42,951 bases of DNA from an uncultured Lachnospiraceae bacterium (GTDB lineage Bacteria > Bacillota > Clostridia > Lachnospirales > Lachnospiraceae), in the NCBI GenBank assembly GCA_910583835.1, contig CAJTYM010000039.1, forward strand, positions 1 through 42,951, given 5' to 3'. Shown here in pieces: positions 1 to 7,939 of this stretch (position 1 is the first letter of the stretch; every line of letters starts with the position of its first letter). The notes under the pieces were generated by a model. That model saw only the letters and a list, made by a program, of their open reading frames with translations, was not told where the DNA came from and did no database searches. The position numbers and the translations under genes were made by a program.

Positions 1-259
1 TACAAGACAGTGGGAAAACGCGAGTTTTGAATTGGGGAAATTAATATCATCAGCCTCTCCCTGGAATTAGGGATACTAGAAATTCCGGTTTAGTCTGTCG
101 TTGGAAGAGGAGGGAAAATCCGTTGAACTCAAGAAATATCCCATAAATATTTTGCTTTATATCAGCGAAGAGAACTGATGTGGAAACTGTGTTTTAATAT
201 TTCAAGGCTGAATGGTTACAGAATTGGAGATAATTTAACCGAAAGATAAATTTTTGAAC
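1..259. other. Upstream non-coding stretch, nothing identified
   Basis: No convincing gene is visible. The first 30 bases could be the last nine codons of an upstream plus-strand gene ending in TGA at 28-30, but another frame stays open to a TAG near 66-68, so the assignment is open. A short imperfect inverted repeat (GGAATT near 63 and AATTCC near 90) could form a hairpin. I could not match the stretch to a known riboswitch or RNA. Confidence 0.4.
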
Positions 260-288
260 TTGCATTTTGTAGATGATAATGATATATT
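260..288 (+). promoter_or_regulatory. Putative sigma-A promoter of nrdDG
   Basis: TTGCAT at 260-265 and TATATT at 283-288 are separated by 17 bases. The predicted start of transcription, near 295, lies inside the first NrdR box, which is the geometry expected for repression by occlusion. Alternative hexamers (TTGAAC at 254-259, GATAAT at 275-280) exist, so the exact promoter is uncertain. Confidence 0.5.
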
Positions 289-291
289 GGA

Positions 292-338
292 TAAGCATAT
301 ATAGTGTTTGAGAAAAATGACCACACTATATTTAGTTA
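292..338 (+). promoter_or_regulatory. Tandem NrdR boxes upstream of nrdD
   Basis: The box at 323-338 matches the 16-base NrdR palindrome (acaCwAtATaTwGtgt) at about 13 positions. A second, weaker box lies at 292-307, with a good right half (TATAGTGT) and a degenerate left half. The boxes start 31 bases apart, about three helical turns, as is usual for NrdR. NrdR is an ATP/dATP-sensing repressor of ribonucleotide reductase operons, so nucleotide-dependent repression of nrdDG is inferred. Confidence 0.75.
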
Positions 339-355
339 TTTTGGAGGAGAACTGA

Positions 356-2518
356 ATGAAAATTATCAAGAGAAGCGGCAAAGAGACAGGGTTTGACAAA
401 AGCAAAATTGTGGACGCAGTCGCCAAGGCAAACAAGGAAGTGGCTGAGAGCGACCGGCTGTCAGAGGAACAGATAGGCAAAATCGCACAGCATATTACGG
501 AGGTCTGCGCAACCAAGGACCGCATTTACAATGTGGAAGAGATTCAGGACATGGTGGAAAATGAGATAATGGCATGTCAGGCATATGAAGTGGCGAGAAA
601 ATACATTACCTACCGTTATAAACGTGCGCTGGTGCGCAAATCTAACTCCACGGACCAACAGATTTTGAGTTTGATTGAATGCGATAATGAAGAGATTAAA
701 CAGGAAAATTCTAATAAAAATCCGGTTGTGAACAGTGTTCAGAGAGATTATATGGCGGGGGAGGTCAGCAAAGACATTACCAGAAGGTTTTTGCTGCCAG
801 AGCATATTGTCCGCGCCCACGAGGAAGGGCAGATACATTTCCACGATTCTGATTATTTTGCCCAGCATATGCATAACTGCTGTCTGGTTAATCTTGAGGA
901 TATGCTGCAGAACGGCACGGTAATCAGCGAGACCATGATTGAACGGCCCAAAAGTTTCTCTACAGCGTGTAATGTAGCGACCCAGGCGATTGCGCAGATT
1001 GCCAGTTCCCAATATGGCGGGCAGAGCATTACGCTGTCCCATTTAGCGCCGTTTGTCGAAGTAAGCCGGCAGAAGCTGAGAAAGATAGTGCGCCGTGAAT
1101 ATATGGCGGCAGGTTTGCCCCTGATTGAAGAGAAGGTCAATGAAGTGGCGGAGATGCGTGTCAAAGAGGAAATCCGCCGCGGCGTACAGATGATTCAATA
1201 CCAGGTGATTACGCTGATGACGACCAATGGGCAGGCGCCCTTTGTCACGGTGTTCATGTACCTGAACGAGGTGGAAGAGGGACGGCTCAGGGATGATTTG
1301 GCTTTGGTCATCAAAGAGATGCTGCTGCAGCGGATGCAGGGCGTGAAAAATGAAAAAGGCGTTTATATCACGCCGGCATTTCCTAAATTGATTTACGTGC
1401 TGGAGGAAAATAATATCCGGGAGGGAAGCCGTTATTGGAATCTGACCCGGCTGGCAGCAAAATGTACGGCAAAGCGCATGGTGCCGGATTATATCTCCGA
1501 GAAGGTCATGAAGGAAAATAAGCAAGGTTACTGCTATCCCTGCATGGGCTGCCGCTCGTTCTTGACCGTATACCATGATAAAGAGAACCAGCCCAAGTTT
1601 TACGGCAGGTTCAACCAGGGGGTTGTCACGCTCAACCTGGTAGACATTGCCTGCTCCTCCAAAGGGGACAGGGACAAATTCTGGCGGATATTTGATGAAC
1701 GCCTGGAATTGTGCAGGGAAGCATTGATGCTCCGGCATCAGCGCCTCAAAGGGACGCCCTCGGATGTTGCGCCGATACTGTGGCAGTATGGTGCGCTTGC
1801 ACGCCTCAAAAAAGGACAGGTGATTGATGAACTCCTCTACCATGGTTACTCAACGATTTCGCTGGGATATGCGGGGCTTTGTGAATGTACCAGGTATATG
1901 ACCGGCAAATCCCATACCGACCCGGCGGCAACGCCGTTTGCCCTTAAGGTGATGGAGCATATGAATGCAGCGTGTAAGCGCTGGAAGGAAGAGACGGACA
2001 TTGATTTCAGCCTGTACGGAACGCCGCTGGAGTCCACCACATACAAATTTGCCAAATGTCTGCAGAATCAGTTTGGTGTGATTGAGGGCGTGACGGATAA
2101 GAATTATATCACCAACAGTTACCATATCCATGTGACGGAAGAAATCGATGCTTTCAGCAAGCTTACGTTTGAGTCGCAGTTCCAGAAGCTTTCTCCTGGC
2201 GGCGCGGTGAGTTATGTGGAAGTACCGAATATGCAGGGCAACATAGAAGCGGTGCTAAGCGTGATGCAGCATATTTATGAGAATATCATGTATGGGGAAC
2301 TGAATACTAAGAGCGATTACTGCCAGGTATGCGGCTATGAAGGCGAAATCAAGATTGTCTCTGATAAGGACGGAAAACTGGTATGGGAATGCCCCAATTG
2401 CCAGAACAGGGATGAGGATAAGATGAATGTGGCGCGCAGGACCTGCGGCTATATCGGCACCCAGTTCTGGAATCAGGGCAGGACCCAGGAAATTCAGGAA
2501 AGGGTGATGCACTTATAA
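356..2518 (+). CDS. nrdD: Anaerobic ribonucleoside-triphosphate reductase
   Basis: Cytoplasmic glycyl-radical enzyme that reduces ribonucleoside triphosphates to deoxyribonucleotides without oxygen. The 720-residue product starts with an ATP-cone (about residues 1-90), the allosteric nucleotide sensor, followed by the ten-stranded barrel. The C-terminus carries two CxxC pairs (YCQVCGYEG and WECPNCQN), the structural zinc site, and the glycyl-radical motif RRTCGYIGTQFW with Gly698 as the likely radical residue. Length is typical of the family (E. coli is 712). The ATG at 356 follows a strong ribosome binding site (GGAGGAGA, 343-350). Its stop shares one base with the start of nrdG (TAATG), implying translational coupling. 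Tandem NrdR boxes upstream suggest repression when dATP is plentiful. Confidence 0.97.
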   Translation: MKIIKRSGKETGFDKSKIVDAVAKANKEVAESDRLSEEQIGKIAQHITEVCATKDRIYNVEEIQDMVENEIMACQAYEVARKYITYRYKRALVRKSNSTDQQILSLIECDNEEIKQENSNKNPVVNSVQRDYMAGEVSKDITRRFLLPEHIVRAHEEGQIHFHDSDYFAQHMHNCCLVNLEDMLQNGTVISETMIERPKSFSTACNVATQAIAQIASSQYGGQSITLSHLAPFVEVSRQKLRKIVRREYMAAGLPLIEEKVNEVAEMRVKEEIRRGVQMIQYQVITLMTTNGQAPFVTVFMYLNEVEEGRLRDDLALVIKEMLLQRMQGVKNEKGVYITPAFPKLIYVLEENNIREGSRYWNLTRLAAKCTAKRMVPDYISEKVMKENKQGYCYPCMGCRSFLTVYHDKENQPKFYGRFNQGVVTLNLVDIACSSKGDRDKFWRIFDERLELCREALMLRHQRLKGTPSDVAPILWQYGALARLKKGQVIDELLYHGYSTISLGYAGLCECTRYMTGKSHTDPAATPFALKVMEHMNAACKRWKEETDIDFSLYGTPLESTTYKFAKCLQNQFGVIEGVTDKNYITNSYHIHVTEEIDAFSKLTFESQFQKLSPGGAVSYVEVPNMQGNIEAVLSVMQHIYENIMYGELNTKSDYCQVCGYEGEIKIVSDKDGKLVWECPNCQNRDEDKMNVARRTCGYIGTQFWNQGRTQEIQERVMHL

Positions 2519-3036
2519 TGAATTATGGGGAAATCAAGAAGACAGACATTGCCAATGGACCGGGCGTGCGGGTTTCCCTGTTTGTATCAGGCTGTACCCA
2601 TCACTGTAGGGGCTGTTTTAATGCGGAAACCTGGGATTTCCATTATGGACAGCAATTTACAGAAGAAGTGGAAGAAAAACTGCTCGCACTGTTAGCTCCT
2701 GAGTTTATCGCAGGACTGACAGTGCTGGGAGGGGAGCCGTTTGAACCAGAGAACCAGCGGGCGTTATTGCCATTCCTGAAAAAGGTAAAACGTGAATATC
2801 CGCACAAGACGATATGGTGTTATACCGGATATCTGCTGGATGAGCAGCTGTGGAAAACCAGTCCGGCAAGATGCGAGGTTACAGATGAAATGCTGTCGCT
2901 TTTGGATGTACTGGTGGACGGTGAATTTGTGCAGGAGGAGAAAGATCTCTCCCTGCAGTTTTGTGGTTCAAGGAATCAGCGGCTTATTGATGTGAAGGAG
3001 AGCCTGAGACAGGGAAGGGTCTGCATGGATATTTGA
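2518..3036 (+). CDS. nrdG: Anaerobic ribonucleotide reductase activating enzyme
   Basis: Radical-SAM enzyme that places the glycyl radical on NrdD using S-adenosylmethionine and a [4Fe-4S] cluster. The 172-residue product has the cluster motif CTHHCRGC (Cys26, Cys30, Cys33, a CxxxCxxC pattern) and a GGEPF motif, which contacts the SAM amino group. It has the short form typical of class III activases, without extra ferredoxin inserts. The start codon overlaps the nrdD stop by one base, so the two are one operon and probably made in a coupled way. A GC-rich hairpin follows the stop. Confidence 0.96.
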   Translation: MNYGEIKKTDIANGPGVRVSLFVSGCTHHCRGCFNAETWDFHYGQQFTEEVEEKLLALLAPEFIAGLTVLGGEPFEPENQRALLPFLKKVKREYPHKTIWCYTGYLLDEQLWKTSPARCEVTDEMLSLLDVLVDGEFVQEEKDLSLQFCGSRNQRLIDVKESLRQGRVCMDI

Positions 3037-3073
3037 CGAATGCCGCGAGGGTAAGTGCCCTGTGAGTGCAAAT

Positions 3074-3127
3074 ACCCCGCTGCTTTGCAGCGTTGCAAGC
3101 TTGATACCTCGTTGCTTGCAGCGGGGT
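3074..3127 (+). terminator. Hairpin after nrdG, terminator or REP-like palindrome
   Basis: ACCCCGCTGC (3074-3083) pairs perfectly with GCAGCGGGGT (3118-3127). The 34-base loop holds its own smaller palindromes (CTGCTTTGCAG, GCAAGCTTG). Only a weak T-rich tail follows (TCTTTGATTTT). The nested, near-duplicated structure looks more like a repeated extragenic palindrome than a plain terminator, but it sits where the nrdDG transcript should end. Confidence 0.55.
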
Positions 3128-3158
3128 CTTTGATTTTAAGAAAAGAATAAGAAATTAT

Positions 3159-3188
3159 TTGCAAAAGATGCACTATTTTGCGGATAGT
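3159..3188 (+). promoter_or_regulatory. Possible promoter for the PAS-like gene
   Basis: TTGCAA (3159-3164) and GATAGT (3183-3188) lie 18 bases apart in an AT-rich gap, 35 bases upstream of the chosen start at 3223. The match is modest. Confidence 0.3.
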
Positions 3189-3222
3189 AAGTGTTAATAT
3201 AGGAAGAGGGAAGTATAGCAAT

Positions 3223-3630
3223 ATGGAATATCAGGAAAAACAGGGGATGCCGGAATGTTTTAAAATTATGCTGGTATCCCTGAAACCAGACGGCTGCAGA
3301 GTCTTGAAGGGACCGAGGGAGGAGATACGTCTGGCGGAGATTCTCAGAGATGATTATCATAGCAGCAGATATGAGAAGATGGTTCAGCTGGTAGTGAGGG
3401 AAATGGTAGAGGAGAGCGAGCAGGAGGTTATCTCCAATCTGTTCTCCTTGGAACATCTGCAGAAGATATTAGGCGGCGGGGAAGAGAGGATGGTATGTTC
3501 TTACCACCGTAAGGTTGAGGGGGTTATGCAGCCTGTGTCTGCAGAAATATATCCAAGGAGATTTGGCAAAAAGGGAGAGTTGGAAGAATTTATGGTATAT
3601 GTGTATCAACGTAATGAAAATAAGAATTGA
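3223..3630 (+). CDS. Small PAS-like domain protein
   Basis: A 135-residue protein with no signal peptide or membrane segment. The alternation of strands and helices, with EYQEKQGMPECFKIMLVSL near the start and YHRKVEGVMQPVSAEIYPR in the C-terminal half, resembles the stand-alone PAS-type sensory domains found in front of GGDEF domains in Clostridia, but no output domain is attached. A TTG at 3178 would add 15 residues. The ATG at 3223 was preferred because a purine-rich AGGAAGAGGG lies about 12 bases upstream. It ends 9 bases before the L,D-transpeptidase start and is probably cotranscribed with it. The PAS assignment is inference from pattern; treat the function as unknown. Confidence 0.6.
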   Translation: MEYQEKQGMPECFKIMLVSLKPDGCRVLKGPREEIRLAEILRDDYHSSRYEKMVQLVVREMVEESEQEVISNLFSLEHLQKILGGGEERMVCSYHRKVEGVMQPVSAEIYPRRFGKKGELEEFMVYVYQRNENKN

Positions 3631-3639
3631 GGGATGCGT

Positions 3640-5118
3640 ATGGCAAAAAAAAGACGCAGGAGAAAACAGAGAGCCGTAATAATTAGCCTGTTTTTATTAT
3701 TTACAGTTTTGGTGGGATTGTATGTCGGAATTTCCTTTTATTTTGATGACCACTTTTTCTTCCGTACCAAAATCAATGGCTGGAGGGTCGGCGGGATGAA
3801 TCTTGCGGATGCAGAAGAGAAAGTAGGAAATGGTGTGGAAGACTACCTTCTGACGGTGTTTGACAGGGATGGCGGGAAACATCACGTCTATGGCGGAGAT
3901 ATTGAATGTTCTTATGTGCCGGACGGTTCTGTCAAACGGCTGTTGGACAGGCAGAACCCAATTCAGTGGATTGGCGCAGTTTTCAGCCCCCAGGGAGGGG
4001 ACGTTCCTATTACCATGGATTATAAGGAAGAGCTGATTTCCCAGGCGGTGAAGGATATGGACTGTTTTCAGGAGGAGAATATCACAGAGCCGGAGAGTGC
4101 AAGGATTGAGCTTGGCGAGGACGGATATTACATAGAGCCTGAGGTGCCTGGCAACCGCATGGATTTTGAAAGCGTATTGGCTAAAGTGAAGCAGGCAGTG
4201 TCCGAGGGCGCATCTTCTGTCCAGCTTACAGACGAGGATTATGTCAGCCCTGAATATACCAGCGAGAGCGATGAGATTGTAGCCACGATGGAGCGGATTA
4301 ATGACTACGAAAATGCCGTCATAAGCTATGAGATTAAAGATTATGAGGAGACGCTTGGCAAAGAACAGATTCGGGATTTCCTGGTTGTGGATGGATTTAA
4401 CGTATCCTTACAGGAGGACAAGATAACCGATTATGTACAGATGCTTGCCAGCAAATATAATACTTATGCAGATGTGCGCTCATTCAAGACGTCTTCTGAT
4501 GATACCGTGGAGATTGGCGGCGGCGATTATGGATGGATTGTGGACAAGCCCGGGGAAGCAGAGCAGCTCAAAGCAGATTTGGAGGCTGGCAAACCGGTTA
4601 GCCGGGAGCCTGTCTATTCCCAACGAGCCTTTGTCGAGGGCAAGGATGACATCGGCAATACTTATGTGGAAATTGATTATACCAAACAGCATATGTGGTA
4701 TTATGAAGATGGTGAACTGGTCGTAGAGAGCGATGTTGTTACTGGGAATATTAATAGGAATAATGGTTCCCCTGACGGTGTGTTTAAGATTGTGTATAAG
4801 GACAGCCCGGCAGTGCTGAAGGGTGAGGATTATGAGTCTGATGTGACGTATTTCATGCCTTTTGCCTATAACGTTGGTATTCACGATGCTTCCTGGAGGG
4901 GCGGCAGATTTGGCGGGGAAATTTATAAATCCAGCGGTTCCCATGGCTGCATCAACGCGCCGCTTGAGGTGGCTGATACAATTTATAAGAATATTGAAGT
5001 GGGAACGCCGGTGGTTGCCTATTACCGGGAGCCGGTAGAACTGACGGCGGAAAATGCCAAGATTTCCAATGCATATTCCTATAAAGATCCAGAGAAAAAG
5101 GACGAGGATGGTCGGTAG
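3640..5118 (+). CDS. Membrane-anchored L,D-transpeptidase (YkuD) with peptidoglycan-binding domains
   Basis: Predicted to form 3-3 cross-links in peptidoglycan, or to attach proteins to it, outside the membrane. The 492-residue product has a short basic cytoplasmic start (KKRRRRKQR), one membrane helix (about residues 12-34), two PG_binding_4-like regions (about 45-200 and 215-330) and a C-terminal YkuD domain from about 340. Catalytic residues are visible: His415 in GIHDASW and Cys437 in SGSHGCINAP. The start at 3640 is preferred over the ATG at 3634, because GAGGG at 3629-3633 is six bases from the former and touches the latter. A class D L,D-transpeptidase of this architecture is common in Clostridia. 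A strong hairpin follows downstream. Confidence 0.9.
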   Translation: MAKKRRRRKQRAVIISLFLLFTVLVGLYVGISFYFDDHFFFRTKINGWRVGGMNLADAEEKVGNGVEDYLLTVFDRDGGKHHVYGGDIECSYVPDGSVKRLLDRQNPIQWIGAVFSPQGGDVPITMDYKEELISQAVKDMDCFQEENITEPESARIELGEDGYYIEPEVPGNRMDFESVLAKVKQAVSEGASSVQLTDEDYVSPEYTSESDEIVATMERINDYENAVISYEIKDYEETLGKEQIRDFLVVDGFNVSLQEDKITDYVQMLASKYNTYADVRSFKTSSDDTVEIGGGDYGWIVDKPGEAEQLKADLEAGKPVSREPVYSQRAFVEGKDDIGNTYVEIDYTKQHMWYYEDGELVVESDVVTGNINRNNGSPDGVFKIVYKDSPAVLKGEDYESDVTYFMPFAYNVGIHDASWRGGRFGGEIYKSSGSHGCINAPLEVADTIYKNIEVGTPVVAYYREPVELTAENAKISNAYSYKDPEKKDEDGR

Positions 5119-5180
5119 AAGCCGTAAATGCAAGTTATGGAAAAGCAGCTGTTAGATTTGTTGTCTATTGTTATAGATAG

Positions 5181-5213
5181 AAGATGGGAAGCCGTTAATG
5201 GGCTTCCCATCTT
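5181..5213. terminator. Bidirectional terminator between convergent genes
   Basis: A perfect 13-base stem, AAGATGGGAAGCC (5181-5193) with GGCTTCCCATCTT (5201-5213), encloses a 7-base loop. It lies between the plus-strand transpeptidase and the minus-strand methyltransferase, whose stop codon (5195-5197) falls in the loop. No long T run follows on either side, so termination strength is uncertain. Confidence 0.65.
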
Positions 5214-6055
5214 CCGCTTGCGCCGCAAGGCAGCACTAATCCATTGGAAGAGACTGGAAGCCCAATTTCCTGCGCCTCTACATTTCCGTGGAACTTGTGC
5301 ATCGCGGAACCCAGCATATAGGCAAGCACTGCCGGCTGCAGACCGGTCGTATAGGAATTAATCAGGAAAAATAAAGGATTCTCGGACAATAACTGTACGC
5401 AGAGTTTTACCAGCGGATAGATGGCATCTTCGATTTTCCAGATTTCTCCTTTGGGGCCCCTTCCGTAAGAGGGCGGATCCATGATGACAGCATCGTAATG
5501 GTTGCCGCGGCGGATCTCACGTTCCGTGAATTTCACGCAGTCATCCACAATCCAGCGGATAGGGGCGGCGGCAAGCCCTGAGGAGCTGGCGTTTTCTTTT
5601 GCCCAGGTCACCATGCCTTTGGATGCATCCACATGCGTAACGCTTGCACCGGCTGCCGCGGCGGCAAGGGTGGCTCCGCCCGTGTAGGCGAAGAGATTGA
5701 GTACTTTGACGGGGCGTCTGCTGTGGCGGATTTTGTCACTGAACCAGTCCCAGTTTACCGCCTGCTCTGGGAACAGCCCGGTATGCTTAAAGCTAAAAGG
5801 CTTTAAGTGGAACGTGAGGCTGTTGTAATGGATATCCCACTGCTGGGGCAAATCAAAGAATTCCCATTCGCCGCCGCCCTTTTTGCTGCGGTGGTAATGT
5901 CCGTTCTTCCGTTTCCAGCCAGGCTGTGTCCTGGGCGTGTCCCAGATAACCTGGGGGTCTGGCCTTACCAGGATATAATCTCCCCAGCGTTCTAATTTTT
6001 CTCCTTTCGAGCAGTCGATGACTTCATAATCTTTCCATTTATCTGCAATCCACAT
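5195..6055 (-). CDS. Class I SAM-dependent methyltransferase, RlmI/RlmK-like
   Basis: Predicted nucleic-acid methyltransferase, most likely acting on a cytosine of 23S rRNA, as in the RlmI/RlmK group. The 286-residue product has the SAM-binding loop VLNLFAYTGGATLAAAAAGA, an acidic residue after the second strand (VTHVDASKGM) and the catalytic DPPSYGRGPKG motif. The N-terminal PUA domain of E. coli RlmI appears to be absent or reduced. A TTG would extend the frame to 6079, but the ATG at 6055 has AAAGGA at a proper distance, so that start was used. It is a single gene, convergent with the transpeptidase and divergent from lgt. The exact substrate cannot be read from sequence. Confidence 0.85.
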   Translation of the reverse strand: MWIADKWKDYEVIDCSKGEKLERWGDYILVRPDPQVIWDTPRTQPGWKRKNGHYHRSKKGGGEWEFFDLPQQWDIHYNSLTFHLKPFSFKHTGLFPEQAVNWDWFSDKIRHSRRPVKVLNLFAYTGGATLAAAAAGASVTHVDASKGMVTWAKENASSSGLAAAPIRWIVDDCVKFTEREIRRGNHYDAVIMDPPSYGRGPKGEIWKIEDAIYPLVKLCVQLLSENPLFFLINSYTTGLQPAVLAYMLGSAMHKFHGNVEAQEIGLPVSSNGLVLPCGASGRWEAH

Positions 6056-6174
6056 AGACAGGTCCTTTCTTCGGTGCAAAGAGGGTGCCAGGGGTCAGCC
6101 TCTTTTTGGATTCCTTTTACTTAAAATGTTCATGCATAGTGTAACATAAATTTTCCCAGCCATCTATATGCATC

Positions 6175-6203
6175 TTGCAATCCGTAAGAAAATTCCGTAT
6201 AAT
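6175..6203 (+). promoter_or_regulatory. Sigma-A promoter of lgt
   Basis: TTGCAA (6175-6180) and a perfect TATAAT (6198-6203) are separated by 17 bases, 32 bases before the lgt start. Confidence 0.75.
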
Positions 6204-6234
6204 CGTAAACAAAAACAAAAGCGAGGAAATTCAT

Positions 6235-7017
6235 ATGATTAATACAATACAGCTGGGGCCGCTGACACTGCATGTCTATGGCATTATGACGGCGCTTGGC
6301 TATTTGAGCGCATTCATAATCAGCGAGCTGCGGGCGAGGAAAAAGGGCATGGACACTGATATTCTGTATGGAATTTTCTGGTGTGCGGTTCTTGGCGGTT
6401 CGCTTGGCAGCAAACTTCTCTATTATATTGTAAGCATACCGGATATCTTGAAAAACCCTTCTATTTTATGGGATTTCCAGAATGGCTGGGTAGTCTATGG
6501 GGGAATTATCGGGGGCGTGCTGACAAGTTTGGTCTACTGCAGATATAAGAAAGCGGATTTTATCAGATATCTGGATTTGGTGCTCCCGGCAGTGGCGTTT
6601 GCGCAGGGCTGCGGGCGGATTGGCTGTTTCTTTGCCGGCTGCTGTTATGGGCGGGAAACAGATTTTCCTTTGCACATCCAATACTGGCAGTCGGAGTATG
6701 CGCCCAATGGAGTGAAGCTGATACCAACGCAGATTTATTCCAGCATTGGGGATTTTGCCATTGCGTTTCTGCTGATGGCTTATGCGAAACAGGAGCCTAA
6801 GAGAGGAAAGGTGGCTGCCGGTTACTGCATCCTCTACAGCATCGGACGTTTTGTGATAGAAATGTTCCGCAACGATTACCGGGGGGCGGTAGGATTTTTG
6901 TCCACTTCACAGCTGATATCCGTGTTTATCCTAATATTGGGCATTGCAATGTCTGTCTGGGCAGGCAAAGCCGGGGAACCGGGTGCGGCAGAAGATAAAA
7001 CGGAGCAGGAAAAGTAA
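6235..7017 (+). CDS. lgt: Prolipoprotein diacylglyceryl transferase
   Basis: Integral membrane enzyme that moves diacylglycerol from phosphatidylglycerol to the lipobox cysteine of prolipoproteins. The 260-residue product has about seven hydrophobic segments and the family signature GRIGCFFAGCCYGRETD, including the essential Arg. A further conserved stretch is IPTQIYSSIGDF. The frame is open upstream to a TTG at 6175, but that codon lies inside the promoter; the ATG at 6235 has GAGGAA at 6221-6226 and gives the usual Lgt N-terminus. It is monocistronic by position, with its own promoter and an unrelated gene 117 bases downstream. Confidence 0.95.
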   Translation: MINTIQLGPLTLHVYGIMTALGYLSAFIISELRARKKGMDTDILYGIFWCAVLGGSLGSKLLYYIVSIPDILKNPSILWDFQNGWVVYGGIIGGVLTSLVYCRYKKADFIRYLDLVLPAVAFAQGCGRIGCFFAGCCYGRETDFPLHIQYWQSEYAPNGVKLIPTQIYSSIGDFAIAFLLMAYAKQEPKRGKVAAGYCILYSIGRFVIEMFRNDYRGAVGFLSTSQLISVFILILGIAMSVWAGKAGEPGAAEDKTEQEK

Positions 7018-7047
7018 TGGTACAGAAATTTTTTCACTGACATATGA

Positions 7048-7073
7048 TAAAATTATTTTTTATATGCCGATAT
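7048..7073 (+). promoter_or_regulatory. Putative sigma-28 (SigD/FliA) promoter
   Basis: TAAA (7048-7051) and GCCGATAT (7066-7073) lie 14 bases apart, against the sigma-28 consensus TAAA-N15-GCCGATAA. It is one base short of the ideal spacing but carries a seven-of-eight -10 element, and similar elements precede flgM, flaG and flagellin in the same window. It would drive the unrecognised gene at 7135. Confidence 0.65.
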
Positions 7074-7134
7074 AATTAACAGGAATAGCATAGGAAATCG
7101 CTAAAGTTTTGTATTATGTCAGGAGTGGTGGAAG

Positions 7135-7719
7135 ATGAATTCAGCAGTGGAAGCAAAAGTTACAGTTGGGAATGTCACAGTGGATGTGGGACAGGTCATC
7201 CGCAATGTGACAGGCGTAGAGACGGATGAAGAGAAGAAATCGTTTCTGCAGAAAATATTGGAACCGGAAGCTGTGGACGACAGTGAGAAGGATGCCAGGA
7301 AAGCACAGAAGATTGCCAGGAAAATTGCCAGAGGAGAAACTGTCACGCTGCAGGAAAAGGCGTTTCTGATGAAATTCGATCCTAAGCTGGCACAGATGGC
7401 GGAGCTTGCCCATCAACAGGGAGAGCGGGTCAAACATGCACTGCAGAATGCTTCTTCCAAGGAAGAACAGCAGAATATTATTCAGCAGGCGTATCAGATG
7501 GTTGCCCAGGTGAGCAAGAAGAACCCGCAGTTTGGGGAACTGTTGGGCGAGGCTGTCAAAGCCGCAGTGCAGGACAGCAGGAAGAAGGGCGTACTCCAAG
7601 AAAATGCGAACGAGGTTTCCGGAGATAATCCTGTGGACGGGGAGCCGGATGGGCAGCAGGCGCTGTTGGAGCAGTTTTTCCCGGAAGAAGAGGCTTCCCT
7701 CATGGATTTCAGAGGATAG
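7135..7719 (+). CDS. Unrecognised soluble helical protein, possibly motility-associated
   Basis: I do not recognise the family. The 194-residue product is charged, with no signal peptide or membrane helix. The first 25 residues look beta-rich (VEAKVTVGNVTVDVG); residues about 30-155 are predicted largely helical and rich in Lys, Glu, Gln and Ala; the tail (about 155-194) is acidic and probably disordered, ending in SLMDFRG. The start has AGGAGTGGTGG just upstream. A sigma-28-like promoter precedes it, which suggests co-regulation with flagellar genes; a helical, acidic-tailed protein of this size could be a chaperone or regulator, but that is speculation. The surface-protein gene begins 220 bases downstream. 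Confidence 0.75.
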   Translation: MNSAVEAKVTVGNVTVDVGQVIRNVTGVETDEEKKSFLQKILEPEAVDDSEKDARKAQKIARKIARGETVTLQEKAFLMKFDPKLAQMAELAHQQGERVKHALQNASSKEEQQNIIQQAYQMVAQVSKKNPQFGELLGEAVKAAVQDSRKKGVLQENANEVSGDNPVDGEPDGQQALLEQFFPEEEASLMDFRG

Positions 7720-7770
7720 GAGAAGGGTATAAGGTATGGCTGGTAAAAGTCGTAACAGATAAAGAAATAA

Positions 7771-7799
7771 TTGTATTGAATGTCGAATTGTGCTATACT
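7771..7799 (+). promoter_or_regulatory. Sigma-A promoter of the giant surface protein
   Basis: TTGTAT (7771-7776) and TATACT (7794-7799) are separated by 17 bases. This would give a leader of about 135 bases before the ATG at 7940. Confidence 0.6.
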
Positions 7800-7854
7800 T
7801 GTAGAGGTAAATACATGGTATAGGTGTAAAATTTAGGAAATGAAAGTTAAACTA

Positions 7855-7882
7855 TAAATTTTCTAGGGCAAAATGCCGAGAA
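7855..7882 (+). promoter_or_regulatory. Weak sigma-28-like element upstream of the giant surface protein
   Basis: TAAA (7855-7858) and GCCGAGAA (7875-7882) are 16 bases apart. The -10 has one mismatch and the spacer is one base long, so this is a weaker candidate than the other sigma-28 sites in the window. If real, it would tie the adhesin-like cluster to motility. Confidence 0.35.
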
Positions 7883-7939
7883 AATATTAATAATATATTT
7901 AGCTTACAGGATGAAAGAGAAGAGCAGGAGGGAAAAACT

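Noticed and set aside
1..259. Riboswitch upstream of nrdD
   Set aside because: I could not find a cobalamin or other riboswitch core; only one weak hairpin is visible and NrdR boxes explain the regulation better.
1043..1843. Long minus-strand open frame (266 codons) inside nrdD
   Set aside because: It lies wholly antisense to a highly conserved gene, lacks a ribosome site and its translation resembles no family; it is a shadow of the nrdD codon pattern.
5128..5361. Plus-strand 77-codon frame after the L,D-transpeptidase
   Set aside because: It runs across the terminator hairpin and is antisense to the conserved C-terminus of the methyltransferase; no ribosome site.
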